64,000 nucleotides of DNA from Arthrobacter sp. CJ23 (GTDB taxonomy: Bacteria; Actinomycetota; Actinomycetes; Actinomycetales; Micrococcaceae): positions 2,046,001 through 2,110,000 of the forward strand of contig NZ_CP102950.1 in assembly GCF_024741795.1 (NCBI RefSeq), in the 5' to 3' direction. The position numbers and the translations under genes were made by a program. The stretch's first letter is position 1; each line of letters starts with the position of its first letter. The notes under the pieces are model-generated. The model searched no databases. It was not told where the DNA came from and saw only the letters and a program-made list of their open reading frames with translations. Positions 1-8,382 of the stretch are shown here, in pieces.

Positions 1-132
1 CATGTCCGGCGTCGTTAGATGCGCAATGAATAGCGAGAGACCACGGATGGAAAGGGTGATGGTACGTGGACTCTGGATTCGTGCCCGAAAGTCATGTCCC
101 GGCCCGGGTTGCTACGGCAAGGCAAGAAAGAA

Positions 133-240
133 GGTGTGCGCACCGTCCACACCTTGGGCGGCGGATCGAGTCGAAAAGGTACCGGACCGGCCCGGATTCC
201 CGATGTTTCCACGGGATCCCAGTGTTTGCAGGGGGCTGGA
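133..240 (+). repeat. Imperfect direct repeat, copy 1 (possible att-like sequence)
   Basis: About 105 bases match 15,480-15,582 in the same orientation. Shared blocks include CCCAGTGTTTGCAGGGG, ATGTTTCC, and a GTG-rich start followed by a TTGGGC block. Copy 1 continues into a tRNA T-arm-like sequence (GGTTCGAGTCCCACC) and a terminator; copy 2 does not. Displaced tRNA 3' ends next to decayed genes often mark integration sites, but this role is inferred. Confidence 0.5.
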
Positions 241-325
241 GTCCGGTTCGAGTCCCACCTCGGGCACGTGTCTTCCCAGTTCAGGGGCCTGTTGGCCGCT
301 GAGTGTGCACAAATGTTCACGAATT

Positions 326-346
326 GGCCCCTTCGGGGCCTTTTTT
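326..346 (+). terminator. Rho-independent terminator
   Basis: GGCCCC-TTC-GGGGCC forms a perfect 6-bp stem with a 3-base loop, followed at once by six T residues. It would end a plus-strand transcript crossing the T-arm-like sequence at about 240-270. No intact gene lies upstream inside the window. Confidence 0.75.
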
Positions 347-823
347 CGTTTCTTCGGGTGCCTCGCTTTCCATGGATGGTTAGGGTTCTGTGATCTTGTA
401 CCTCTTCATGAGGGATCCGGGTCCGAGCTACATGACTTCTGCCGATGGGTGGTTGTGGTTCGCGGCGCCGAGATGGTTGCGACAGCGTAAGGCTGTCGGC
501 GATGCTCCAAGCGAGTCCGTCAGGTTCGGCGTCGTTCTGTTAGCGGAGCCAACGCCGGGTCGAGTGGCCGGAGTGCAACTTGCGGTACCGGGAGCGGTCC
601 AAAGTCTCGCGAGGAACCAATGACTTAGGAGCGCCGAATGAGGGTTTGGATGTGAGCGGCGCGTAGCGCCCTGGTTGCGTGGAGGACCCGCCCGGCGGCA
701 ATGAAGCACCCTAATCGAGAGGCCGCGTCTTTCCCGTCCGGGTTGCGCGGACGCTGCATAGCGTTCCTTCTTTCGGGTGCGGAGGGTCTTGGGTCTGACA
801 CTGCTTGGGTGTAAGGATCGGCT

Positions 824-1762
824 ATGCCCGAGCGTTTGATGCTTCTTGATACCGCGTCGTTGTATTTTCGTGCTTTCTTCGGTGTGCCTGATTCGATCCG
901 CCACGCCGACGGTACACCGGTGAACGCTGTTCGCGGCTTGCTGGAGATGACCGCGCGGCTCATCACCGAGTATGGCGCGACGCATCTGGTGGCGTGTTGG
1001 GACGATGATTGGCGTCCTGGGTGGCGGGTGGATCTCATCCCCTCATACAAGTCGCACAGGGTCGCCGAGGCGGTAGCTGGTGCCCCGGACGTGGAGGTGG
1101 TGCCGGAGGCGCTTGTGGCGCAGGTTCCCATGATCCGCCGGGTGCTCCGTCTGGCGGGCATCGCCGTTGTCGGGGCTGCCGGGCATGAAGCCGACGACGT
1201 GATCGGCACCTATGCCAGTCAGGCCGATCTTCCGGTCGACGTTGTGACGGGGGACCGTGATCTGTTCCAGGTGGTCGATGATGCCCGCCGGGTGCGGGTC
1301 ATTTACACGGCGAGGGGCATGAGCAACCTTGAGGTCGTGACCGATGCCGTTGTCGTTGGTAAATATGGTGTGCTGCCGGAGCAGTATGCTGACTTCGCGG
1401 CGTTGCGCGGGGACGCCTCCGACGGGCTACCTGGCGTTGCCGGGATCGGGGAAACGACGGCGGCGTCGTTGCTCTTGACGTACGGCACGCTGGACGGGTT
1501 GCTCGCGGCCGCGGCGGATCCGGGCAGCGGGCTGTCAGCGCCCGTGAGGTCGAAACTCGCCGCCTCCGCCGGCTATTTGACGGTTGCGCCCGCCGTCGTG
1601 AACGTCGTGCGCGACCTCCCGCTGCCCACTCCCGATCAGGCCGGAGCGCGGCTGCACCCCGTCGCCGCAAATGCACGCACTGAACTCGAAAGCCTCGCAA
1701 GCGACTGGAACCTCGGCGGCTCGGTGCAACGATTGCTTGACGCTCTCGACCTCCGCCCATGA
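824..1762 (+). CDS. Stand-alone 5'-3' exonuclease (PolA N-terminal type)
   Basis: This 312-residue protein matches the 5'-nuclease domain of DNA polymerase I without the polymerase part. The N-terminus MLLDTASLYFRAFF carries the first metal-binding Asp. Residues ~122-130 (HEADDVIGT) and ~142-149 (TGDRDLFQ) hold further acidic metal ligands. Residues ~192-212 (LRGDASDGLPGVAGIGETTA) form the helix-3-turn-helix that grips duplex DNA. It would degrade 5' ends and RNA primers or flaps. An AAGGAT ribosome site precedes the ATG. Actinobacteria commonly carry such a protein beside PolA. The catalytic motifs look intact, and family assignment is secure. Confidence 0.9.
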   Translation: MPERLMLLDTASLYFRAFFGVPDSIRHADGTPVNAVRGLLEMTARLITEYGATHLVACWDDDWRPGWRVDLIPSYKSHRVAEAVAGAPDVEVVPEALVAQVPMIRRVLRLAGIAVVGAAGHEADDVIGTYASQADLPVDVVTGDRDLFQVVDDARRVRVIYTARGMSNLEVVTDAVVVGKYGVLPEQYADFAALRGDASDGLPGVAGIGETTAASLLLTYGTLDGLLAAAADPGSGLSAPVRSKLAASAGYLTVAPAVVNVVRDLPLPTPDQAGARLHPVAANARTELESLASDWNLGGSVQRLLDALDLRP

Positions 1763-1795
1763 GGGCAACCCCTGCGGTGTAACCGGAACAACCTG

Positions 1796-2050
1796 ACCAT
1801 TCGCTCCTGCGGCGGAATCGATCCACTTCGTTGCACGAGTCCCGCGCCCCTCGTCCCAGCTGACCCTCGACCTTGACGACTTCACCGGCGCACGAGGATT
1901 CGTCGCGAATCGAGCGCAAGTCCGACTCCTCAAGCGACTCATCTCGCAGATCGAGCGCGTTGTGAAGATCAGGGACCTCAGCGCCGCCGAATCTCGGTAC
2001 CCGACGGGCATCATCCACCGGGGCATGGACGCCAGGCTGTCCAAGGCGCA
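1796..2050 (+). pseudogene. Unidentified C-terminal-like fragment
   Basis: After a stop at about 1793 a frame runs into the next gene and reads as natural protein (segments such as LTLDLDDFTGARGF and RLLKRLISQIERV). No good start codon or ribosome site exists. It could be the remains of a displaced gene. I do not recognise the family. Confidence 0.2.
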
Positions 2051-2061
2051 AGATGAGGTGC

Positions 2062-3189
2062 ATGACAACAACCGTCATGATCCTCGGTGCCGGCTTCGGA
2101 GGGTTGGAACTCGCGAGCACACTGTCGGAGCGCCTTGCCGGCGAGGTCGACGTCACCCTCTTCGACCAGCACGAGGCCTTCGTGTTCGGCTTCTCCAAGC
2201 TGGAGGTCCTCTTCGGGCACCAGAACGCGGAACAAGTGCGGATCCCGTACCGCGAGATCCGCACGCCGGGCGTGGAGTTCCGCCAGGAGCGGGTGCTCGC
2301 GATCGACCCGGGGACGCGGCACGTCGTAACCGATGCTGCGGTTTACGATCCCGACATCGTCGTCGTCGCCCTCGGTGCCGACTACGACATCGCCGCCACT
2401 CCCGGCTTCGCCGACGGAGGGTTCGAGTACTACACGGTCGCAGGCGCCGAGCGGCTGCGCGACGAACTGGCGGCGTTCCGCGGTGGCCGGGTAATGCTGG
2501 CCGTGCTCTCCATCCCGTTCAAGTGCCCGCCCGCGCCATACGAGGCAATCCTGCTGCTCCACGACCGGCTCGTCGCCCGCGGCATCCGCGAGGGCAGCAA
2601 CCTTCACATGGTCAGTCCGCAACCGTCGCCCATCCCGGTCTCGCCCCAGGCATCGGCCGCGCTCGAACGCGCGATGGCCGAGCGTGGGATCGCGTACACG
2701 AAACGCCACAGGATCCATGGGATCGACCCCGACGCGCGCGTCGCGCAGTTCAAGGACCACGACGAGCCGTACGACTTGTTCATCGGCATCCCGACCCACA
2801 AGGTGCCCGACGTGCTCGTCGAGGCGGGCCTGACGCAGGACGGCTGGGTCGCGGTCGACCCCGTGACGCTGCAGACACCGTACGCGGGGGTGTACGCAAT
2901 CGGCGACTGCGCCGAGGCCGGGATCCCGAAGGCCGGCACCTTCGCCGAGAGCGCGGCCCACGTCGTCGCGGACGGCATCGTTCGCAGCATCCGAGGCGCC
3001 GGCGGATTGGCATCCGGGGGCACCGGGCTCTGCTACCTGGAGTTCGGCCACGGCGACGTCGGCCGCGTCGACGTCGACTTCCACGCTGACGGCGGGCCGA
3101 CCGCGCCGCTCCTGGGGCCGTCGCCGGCGTACGCCGCTGAGAAGGCGGAGTTCGGCGCGGTGCGACGCGCCCGCTGGTTCGGGGCCTGA
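2062..3189 (+). CDS. FAD/NAD(P)-dependent oxidoreductase, sulfide:quinone oxidoreductase-like
   Basis: A 375-residue flavoprotein of the SQR/flavocytochrome-c sulfide dehydrogenase group. The N-terminal GAGFGGLE loop binds the FAD ADP moiety. A second conserved block, PFKCPPAPYE (~155), carries the Cys typical of the group, and YAIGDCAEAG (~285) is the C-terminal FAD-binding motif. Such enzymes pass electrons from sulfide or related sulfur to quinone at the membrane. The ATG at 2062 is preferred over 2053 because GAGG lies five bases upstream. Rhodanese and persulfide-type genes follow within 6 kb, supporting a sulfur role. Substrate is inferred; a general NADH-type dehydrogenase remains possible. 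Confidence 0.75.
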   Translation: MTTTVMILGAGFGGLELASTLSERLAGEVDVTLFDQHEAFVFGFSKLEVLFGHQNAEQVRIPYREIRTPGVEFRQERVLAIDPGTRHVVTDAAVYDPDIVVVALGADYDIAATPGFADGGFEYYTVAGAERLRDELAAFRGGRVMLAVLSIPFKCPPAPYEAILLLHDRLVARGIREGSNLHMVSPQPSPIPVSPQASAALERAMAERGIAYTKRHRIHGIDPDARVAQFKDHDEPYDLFIGIPTHKVPDVLVEAGLTQDGWVAVDPVTLQTPYAGVYAIGDCAEAGIPKAGTFAESAAHVVADGIVRSIRGAGGLASGGTGLCYLEFGHGDVGRVDVDFHADGGPTAPLLGPSPAYAAEKAEFGAVRRARWFGA

Positions 3190-3264
3190 CGCGCCTCGCG
3201 CGTTCGGGCGACGGGCGTTCGGGTGCCGCAGGACCGGGTGACACCAACGATGACAATGCACCGC

Positions 3265-3429
3265 TCACCGCAGGCATCGCGGCAGCCACGTCGTGTCCTG
3301 TTTCTTGAGGATCATCTCGCTCATCTGAACTGCCTGGGCGTGGTGCGGGATCATCATCTGGGCGAACGTGGTGTCAGCCGCGTTCTGGTTCGCGGCCGCG
3401 CGGTGCTCCGGCGCGTGCGAAACCCCGGT
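3265..3429 (-). pseudogene. DUF305 protein fragment
   Basis: Directly beyond the stop codon of the upstream methyltransferase, the minus strand reads NAADTTFAQMMIPHHAQAV followed by QMSEMIL. This is the hallmark helix-His-His motif of DUF305 (ferritin-like, possibly copper-related) proteins. Only about 54 residues remain before a stop, and there is no start codon, against the usual 150-200 residues. It is best read as a truncated remnant. Confidence 0.55.
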
Positions 3430-4227
3430 TCACTCCGTCTGGGTGGACTCGTTGCTGGTGCGCGCGAGGAAGGACAGGCTCATGACGCCGTATTTCACGG
3501 TCGCGGCCCGGGCGCTGTCGGAGAGGAATTCGTAGTTGTTTCTCCTGGCTTGTTCAAGGCTGAACCCGTTGCCGGTGATCGTCTCCCGGTACGTGTCCGC
3601 CTGGGCGGCGCCGCCGATGCAGGCGGCCCACAGATCGGTGCTGCACACAATCTGGGGGGTGAGCGGTTTTTCGGTGACGATGTCGGCGATGGCGAGCCGC
3701 CCTCCGGGCCGCAGCACCCGTGCCGCCTCACGGAACACCGCGGCTTTGTCCGGGGATAGATTGATGGCGCCGTTGGAGATGACGCAGTCGAAGCTTGCGT
3801 CCGCGAACGGGAGGTCCTCGATGTGTCCTTTGACAAAGGTGACCTGGGGCATGCCGGCCTTCTTCCGGAGGCTTTCGGCCTTCTCCAGCTGGGGCTCGGT
3901 CATGTCCAGGCCTACCACCTGCCCGCCGTCGCCCACTTCAAGGGCAGCGGTGAAGACGTCCATCCCCGACCCTGAACCCAGGTCCAGGACTCTTTCCCCG
4001 GGTTTGAGGTCGGCCAGATCGAAGAAGTATCCGACGCCGGCAAAGGACCGGACGGCGCCTTCAGGGACGGCGTCGAGCAGCCTGTGCGGGTAGCCCAGAT
4101 GTTCCGCCAGTCCGCGTCCCATCCTGAAGTGGTACTTGCCCTCGGGGTTTTGCGCCACCGCACGGTAGACCTCCTTGACCTTGGCCTCGAGCTCGCTTCG
4201 GTCAACGGCAACTGTTGTCAGGTCCAT
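3430..4227 (-). CDS. SAM-dependent methyltransferase, ArsM-like
   Basis: A 265-residue class I methyltransferase. VLDLGSGSGMDVF (~84-96) is the SAM-binding motif I, and GLDMTEPQLEKA (~110) carries the acidic ribose-binding residue. SFDCVISNGAINLSPDK matches the arsenite/UbiE-type core, and the downstream CSTDLWAACIGGA resembles the Cys-containing block of arsenite methyltransferases. It may methylate a metalloid or a thiol. It starts 16 bases after the OsmC stop and is probably co-transcribed with it, both under the divergent ArsR-rhodanese regulator. A longer upstream frame exists but would overlap OsmC in another frame. Confidence 0.75.
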   Translation of the reverse strand: MDLTTVAVDRSELEAKVKEVYRAVAQNPEGKYHFRMGRGLAEHLGYPHRLLDAVPEGAVRSFAGVGYFFDLADLKPGERVLDLGSGSGMDVFTAALEVGDGGQVVGLDMTEPQLEKAESLRKKAGMPQVTFVKGHIEDLPFADASFDCVISNGAINLSPDKAAVFREAARVLRPGGRLAIADIVTEKPLTPQIVCSTDLWAACIGGAAQADTYRETITGNGFSLEQARRNNYEFLSDSARAATVKYGVMSLSFLARTSNESTQTE

Positions 4228-4243
4228 GGCTCTTGCCGTTCCG

Positions 4244-4810
4244 TCAGGCGATTTCGAGGGTGGTTTCGACCGGAACCGGATTGGCCAGGCTGTCGCGGAC
4301 AGGTGAGGTGTCCTGGACGTACTGGCACAGTGACCGAAGCTGCTCCGGGGTGCCGTTCGGGCTGGAGACCCGGGCGTGCGCGCGGATGGCGGTGAATCCG
4401 GCCCTGGGACCGTCCACTCCGAGGAAGCGCCGGACATCGATGTCGCCCTCCACTTCGAACTCCAGGCTGCTGAGCTCGATGCCCTGGGCCGCGGCGTTGG
4501 CGGCATAGCCTACCGCGTAGCAGAAGCCCAGCGCCTGCAGGAGCAGCTCAACGGCGTTGGGACCGGCGTTGTTCCCCAGGAGTACGGGCGGTTCGTCCCC
4601 TTCAAGCGTGAAATTCCCGGAGCGGGAGGTGTCGGGCTGGCCGGCGTGTGTGAATCCGAGGATTTGCCCGGTGTTGTGGGTGCCGTCGCGCCAGGTGCTG
4701 GATGCCTTGAAGGTAAAGCTGCCTTGGGCGGGATCCGCCTGGATCCCATGGATCGTGTCGAGCAGACGGTCGACATCGATGCCGTTGCGGATGGTCGCTG
4801 TAGTTGCCAT
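4244..4810 (-). CDS. OsmC family protein
   Basis: A 188-residue OsmC/Ohr-fold protein. The two family cysteines are visible in LGFCYAVGYAANAAAQG (~90) and SLCQYVQDTSP (~165), the second in the usual helix-to-strand position. Family members reduce organic hydroperoxides or handle reactive sulfur through a Cys pair. The ATG at 4810 follows an AGGCGA ribosome site; an upstream ATG at 4825 is also in frame. It leads a two-gene unit with the methyltransferase. Its promoter region holds the two palindromes at 4868-4935, so repression by the facing ArsR-rhodanese protein is likely. Confidence 0.85.
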   Translation of the reverse strand: MATTATIRNGIDVDRLLDTIHGIQADPAQGSFTFKASSTWRDGTHNTGQILGFTHAGQPDTSRSGNFTLEGDEPPVLLGNNAGPNAVELLLQALGFCYAVGYAANAAAQGIELSSLEFEVEGDIDVRRFLGVDGPRAGFTAIRAHARVSSPNGTPEQLRSLCQYVQDTSPVRDSLANPVPVETTLEIA

Positions 4811-4867
4811 CGCAATTCGCCTCATTCTGGTTGTCTCGGGGATCCCGGCAGGATCCCGGATGCCTAT

Positions 4868-4887
4868 ATTCAAGTAAACGCTTGAAT
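4868..4887. promoter_or_regulatory. Palindromic operator candidate for ArsR-rhodanese regulator
   Basis: ATTCAAGTAAACGCTTGAAT has perfect 7-base arms (ATTCAAG/CTTGAAT) around a 6-base centre. It lies 58 bases upstream of the OsmC start. Its half-site recurs in the second palindrome at 4920-4935. ArsR/SmtB repressors bind such imperfect ATTCAA-type dyads, so it is likely a metal- or sulfur-responsive operator. Confidence 0.7.
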
Positions 4888-4919
4888 AATTGAATAAAAC
4901 ACCCGGCAGGCGTATCTTG

Positions 4920-4935
4920 TCAAGTAGTTACTTGA
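4920..4935. promoter_or_regulatory. Second palindromic operator candidate
   Basis: TCAAGTAGTTACTTGA has perfect 7-base arms (TCAAGTA/TACTTGA) with a GT centre. It lies 21 bases upstream of the GTG start of the ArsR-rhodanese gene, where it would block that promoter and give autorepression. The half-site TCAAGTA is the same as in 4868-4887. Confidence 0.7.
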
Positions 4936-4956
4936 ATACGAATGGGAGGGGTCGAC

Positions 4957-5640
4957 GTGAGCGACAGGGCCGCAAAAGATGCGCTGTTTGATGCGTTTGC
5001 CTCGGTGGCAAAGGTGCTCGGCAGTGGGCGGCGTGCCGAGATCGTGGACGTTCTGGCCCAAGGTGAACGGGCCGTGGAGGAGATCGCGGAGGAAATCGGG
5101 CAGAGCATCGCGAACACTTCCCAGCATCTGCAGCAGCTCCTGCGGACGGGTCTGGTGCACACCCGTCGCGAAGGGACGCGGATCTATTACCGGGTCAGCG
5201 GCCCTGTGGTCATCCGCTTGTGGTCGGCTGTCCGCGAGGTGGCTTCTGAGCACGTCGCACGGCTCGATGAACTCGCGGACGCATACCTCGGGGACAGGTC
5301 GGCCTTGGACACCCTGACCCGGGCCGAACTGGGCCTGCGGATGGCTGCCGGAGACGTGGTTGTGATCGATGTCCGGCCCGAGCCGGAATTCCGCTCAGGC
5401 CACATCCCGGGCGCGGTCTCTGTGCCCGTCAAGGACCTGGCCGGAAGGCTGAAGGACCTGCCAGGGGACCGGACGGTCGTCGCCTACTGCCGCGGCCAGT
5501 ACTGCGTGTTCGCCGACGAAGCGGTGAGGATGCTCCACGAGCACGGTGTTCCCGCGGCCAGGCTCGAAGGCGGGTATCCCGAATGGGCTGCTGCCGGCCT
5601 GGCTGTCGAGGCCGGCGTGCGTGTGGTTGCCGGGCGATAA
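4957..5640 (+). CDS. ArsR-family regulator fused to a rhodanese domain (copy 1)
   Basis: A 227-residue fusion. Residues ~10-95 form an ArsR winged helix (LGSGRRAEIVDVLAQGE, then the recognition region ANTSQHLQQLLRTGLVHTRREG). Residues ~125-220 form a rhodanese domain with the active-site loop YCRGQYC, giving a catalytic Cys with a nearby second Cys. Such fusions are thought to sense persulfide or sulfane sulfur. GTG at 4957 is chosen because GGGAGGGG ends six bases before it; an upstream ATG at 4942 lacks a site. It faces OsmC and the methyltransferase across two palindromes. A close relative lies at 8383-9054. Confidence 0.85.
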   Translation: MSDRAAKDALFDAFASVAKVLGSGRRAEIVDVLAQGERAVEEIAEEIGQSIANTSQHLQQLLRTGLVHTRREGTRIYYRVSGPVVIRLWSAVREVASEHVARLDELADAYLGDRSALDTLTRAELGLRMAAGDVVVIDVRPEPEFRSGHIPGAVSVPVKDLAGRLKDLPGDRTVVAYCRGQYCVFADEAVRMLHEHGVPAARLEGGYPEWAAAGLAVEAGVRVVAGR

Positions 5641-5705
5641 CCCGCACGAAGCGGAGACCTGACGGGGAAATCGCGCTCAGCTTCGGTCAGCCGGGCTGTG
5701 TCCTG

Positions 5706-6989
5706 TCAGGACGCGGGGGGGTTGTGGTCGGTGCTGCGCATGCGGATGGCCACGAGCATGCCGGAGGCGGCGGTCAGGGCGGCGACGACGGCGACTGCGG
5801 CGGGGATGCCATAGGTGTCGGCGATGATCCCGGAGAGCAGGGCGCCGACGGCGAATCCGCCGTCGCGCCATAGCCGGTAGATCCCGATGGAGCGTGCGCG
5901 CCATTGCGGGTGGGCAACGTCGCCGATGGCGGCGAGGAGGGTGGGGTAGACCATGGCCGTTCCGAGGCCAAGGAAAACGGCGGCGGTCAGCCAGGTCCCG
6001 AAGTCGTGGCCGACGGCGATCATCGCCAGGGCGGCGGCCTGGACCAGCATGCCGCCGACGATCAGCCATTTGCGGCCGTATTTGTCCGACAGTGCCCCGG
6101 TGGCCAGTTGGCCGGCGCCCCAGACGGCGGGGTAGACGGCGGCCAGGATGCCGATTTTTTCGATGGTCAGTCCGGCGGCGGCGAACAGAACGGGGAAGAG
6201 TCCCCAGGCGAGTCCGTCGTTGAGGTTGTTGACCATGCCAGCCTGGCTGACCGAGGACAGTGATTTGTCCCGGAAGCTGGTCAGGGTGAAGATCTGCCGG
6301 TTGCTCAGCTGCCGGTGGGCGTCGGAGTGGGCGGAGACGTGGTTGGCTGCCTCCATCCGGGCATGGCTCCGGGTTTCCTTCACGGCGAAGACCGAGAGGC
6401 CGAGGCCCAGGGCGATATAGGCGGCGCCGAGCAGGAATGGTCCGGGCTGCAGCCCGTAGCTGGCGGCGATGTAGCCGGTGGCGAGGGCGGTCGCGGCGAC
6501 GCCGAGGTATCCTGCTGCCTCGTTCAGTCCCATGGCCAGGCCCCGCTTGGACGGGCCGACGAGGTCCATTTTCATGATGATGGTGGTGGACCAGGTCAGC
6601 CCTTGGCTGATGCCCAGGATTACGTTGGCTGCGACGATCCAGCCCCAGGACGGCCCGAAGATCAGCAGGACTGGGACGGGCAGGGCGATGAGCCAGCCGG
6701 TGATCAGCACGGGTTTGCGGCCGTAGCGGTCCGAGAGGGTACCGGCGAAGTAGTTGGTGGCTGCCTTGGCCAAGCCGAAGGCCAGGATGTAAGTCAGCGC
6801 GGACGTGTAGAGGTCTAGGTGAAAGACCTGCCCGGCCAGCAGCGGCAGGACCGTGCGTTCCTGGCCCAGGGTGCCGCCGACGAGGGCGTTCACGGCGACC
6901 AGGAGCATGAACTGGGCCAGGTTCTGCCCCAGGCCCAGCGTGATCGTCTCCCGGGCGCCCGCTTTGCCGGTGGTTCCGTGCTTGCTCAT
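5706..6989 (-). CDS. MFS transporter
   Basis: A 427-residue major facilitator with about twelve hydrophobic segments. The signature loops SDRYGRKPV (between TM2 and TM3) and SDKYGRKW (TM8-TM9) are both present. The ATG overlaps the stop of the metallo-beta-lactamase-rhodanese gene by four bases (ATGA), so the two are translationally coupled. Linked to sulfur genes, it may export or import a sulfur compound; the cargo is inferred. The 50-residue upstream extension of the frame lies inside the previous gene and is rejected. Confidence 0.85.
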   Translation of the reverse strand: MSKHGTTGKAGARETITLGLGQNLAQFMLLVAVNALVGGTLGQERTVLPLLAGQVFHLDLYTSALTYILAFGLAKAATNYFAGTLSDRYGRKPVLITGWLIALPVPVLLIFGPSWGWIVAANVILGISQGLTWSTTIIMKMDLVGPSKRGLAMGLNEAAGYLGVAATALATGYIAASYGLQPGPFLLGAAYIALGLGLSVFAVKETRSHARMEAANHVSAHSDAHRQLSNRQIFTLTSFRDKSLSSVSQAGMVNNLNDGLAWGLFPVLFAAAGLTIEKIGILAAVYPAVWGAGQLATGALSDKYGRKWLIVGGMLVQAAALAMIAVGHDFGTWLTAAVFLGLGTAMVYPTLLAAIGDVAHPQWRARSIGIYRLWRDGGFAVGALLSGIIADTYGIPAAVAVVAALTAASGMLVAIRMRSTDHNPPAS

Positions 6990-8278
6990 CCGGCCGTGGC
7001 CAGATCCGGGCTGGTTTCGACGTCGCTGCCGGCTGCTCTCGCCCAGTCGCCGGGTCCGCCGTTGAAGACTGCGATGCCGGTGCGGCCGGACCCGGCGAGG
7101 ATGCTCGCCCCGCCCATGGCGCGTTCGCCGTGGCCGCACATCACGATGACCGGACCTTTAGGGACAGCGGCGAGGTTGTCAGCGAGGTAGCCGAGTTCGA
7201 TGTTGACCGCGCCCGGGACATGTCCGGCCGCATACTCGCCGCTCTGGCGGATGTCCAGTACCGTGTCCCCTTCCTGCAGCCGATCGATCATGTCGCCGGG
7301 CTCGAGCAGGGCCACGTTGCCCGTGCCCTCGGGGGAACGGACGATGACCACGGGCCGGTCCGGGGTGGCGAGCCATCCGAGCCAGGTTGCGAAGGCCGGG
7401 CGGAAAGGGATCGAGAGGGAGCCGGGGACGTGGCCGGCGGCGTAGTTTGCCGGCCGGCGGGCGTCAATGACCTGCGCGCCGTCGGCGATGAGCGTCCCGA
7501 GGGCGGCCGCGGACAGGGGCATCAGTCGGGGCTCCCCGTGCAGGATGGCCGGGCCGGCCTTGTTGATTTCGCCCAGGCGGAGGAAATAGTCGGGGAAGGT
7601 GCCCAGGCTGCCCAGCAGGGCATCGACGAAGGCGTCTTCGCCCTCGAGCTGGAGCAGCGGGTTGGTGGCGCGTTCGGTGCCGATGGTGGTGATCCGCTCA
7701 CGGCTGCCGCCGGCGGAGCAGAAGGAACCGGCCCCGTGGGTGGGCCATACGGGGGTGCTGTCGGGGAATTCCATCAGCCGCTGCAGGGACCGGTACTGTG
7801 CCCGGGCCAGCGGTACCGTCATGTCCGGGCTGACCAGGTCGGTGCGGCCGGCGGTGCCCACCATCAGGGAGCCTCCGGTGAAAATCCCGGCCAGGTCCCC
7901 GCCGTCCAGCAGCAGGTAGGAGAGGTGCTCCGGGGAATGTCCTGGCGTGTGCAGGGCCTGCAGGGTGAACCGGCCCATGTCTACACGTTGCCCGTCGGCG
8001 AGTCCGGTGTGGGCGAAGCTGCGGGGCCCGACCTCGGGGGCCAGCACGGTCGCGCCCTCAACCGCGGCGAGTTCGGCGACGCCGGAGATGAAATCGGCGT
8101 GCAGATGGGTTTCCACAGCGTAGGCGATGCTCAGCCCGCGCCGGGAGGCCTCGGCACGAACCTGCCGCAGGTCCCGCTCGGGGTCCATGACGAGGGCGCG
8201 GCCGTCACCGAGGTCCAGCAAGTAGGTCGAGTTGCCCAGTCCCTCGTCCATGACGGGGATCAGATTAAAGGAGTCCAT
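6986..8278 (-). CDS. Metallo-beta-lactamase-fold protein with two rhodanese domains (persulfide dioxygenase-like)
   Basis: A 430-residue protein. The N-terminal metal-binding motif THLHADF (~58) and the later HTPGHSPEH match the persulfide-dioxygenase group of metallo-beta-lactamases. Two rhodanese repeats follow. The first (~245-335) lacks a catalytic Cys (IVRSPEGTG), and the second (~345-425) has VMCGHGERA. Such proteins oxidise glutathione- or bacillithiol-type persulfides and transfer sulfane sulfur. The ATG at 8278 has a GGAAGG site. It leads the operon with the MFS carrier and is divergent from the second ArsR-rhodanese gene. The degenerate first rhodanese is normal for the family. Confidence 0.85.
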   Translation of the reverse strand: MDSFNLIPVMDEGLGNSTYLLDLGDGRALVMDPERDLRQVRAEASRRGLSIAYAVETHLHADFISGVAELAAVEGATVLAPEVGPRSFAHTGLADGQRVDMGRFTLQALHTPGHSPEHLSYLLLDGGDLAGIFTGGSLMVGTAGRTDLVSPDMTVPLARAQYRSLQRLMEFPDSTPVWPTHGAGSFCSAGGSRERITTIGTERATNPLLQLEGEDAFVDALLGSLGTFPDYFLRLGEINKAGPAILHGEPRLMPLSAAALGTLIADGAQVIDARRPANYAAGHVPGSLSIPFRPAFATWLGWLATPDRPVVIVRSPEGTGNVALLEPGDMIDRLQEGDTVLDIRQSGEYAAGHVPGAVNIELGYLADNLAAVPKGPVIVMCGHGERAMGGASILAGSGRTGIAVFNGGPGDWARAAGSDVETSPDLATAG

Positions 8279-8318
8279 GGCTTGCCTTCCATGTCGGGCG
8301 GTAGGCTCGGCGGTGCGC

Positions 8319-8355
8319 TGGAATTCCACGAAAGCATGGAATAGTATTTGTTCCA
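8319..8355. promoter_or_regulatory. Operator region between the rhodanese operons
   Basis: TGGAATTCCA (8319-8328) is a perfect 10-base palindrome. TGGAA-N9-TTCCA (8337-8355) repeats the same half-sites. Both sit between the divergent genes starting at 8278 and 8383. They differ from the ATTCAAG half-site at 4868, suggesting that the two ArsR-rhodanese paralogues have separate DNA specificities. Confidence 0.55.
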
Positions 8356-8382
8356 GTATTACATGGATCTTTGGAGGAGCAA

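Larger units (their letters stand above)
1..823. other. Left-edge stretch without a convincing gene
   Basis: No reading frame here has a recognisable protein. The antisense of about 200-265 reads like the familiar spurious peptide made from tRNA T-arms, but no cloverleaf can be folded. The stretch holds one copy of the imperfect direct repeat (about 133-240) and a strong hairpin with a T-tract (326-346). The rest, 350-820, shows nothing I can name. Confidence 0.5.

Noticed and set aside
180-270. Possible tRNA gene
   Set aside because: A GGTTCGAGTCC T-loop-like stretch is present, but the T-stem does not pair and no D-arm, anticodon arm or matching acceptor strand could be found.
1962-3089. 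Arg-rich 375-codon frame over the SQR-like gene
   Set aside because: It is a frame shadow of the flavoprotein; composition is almost entirely Arg, Pro, Gly and Ala.
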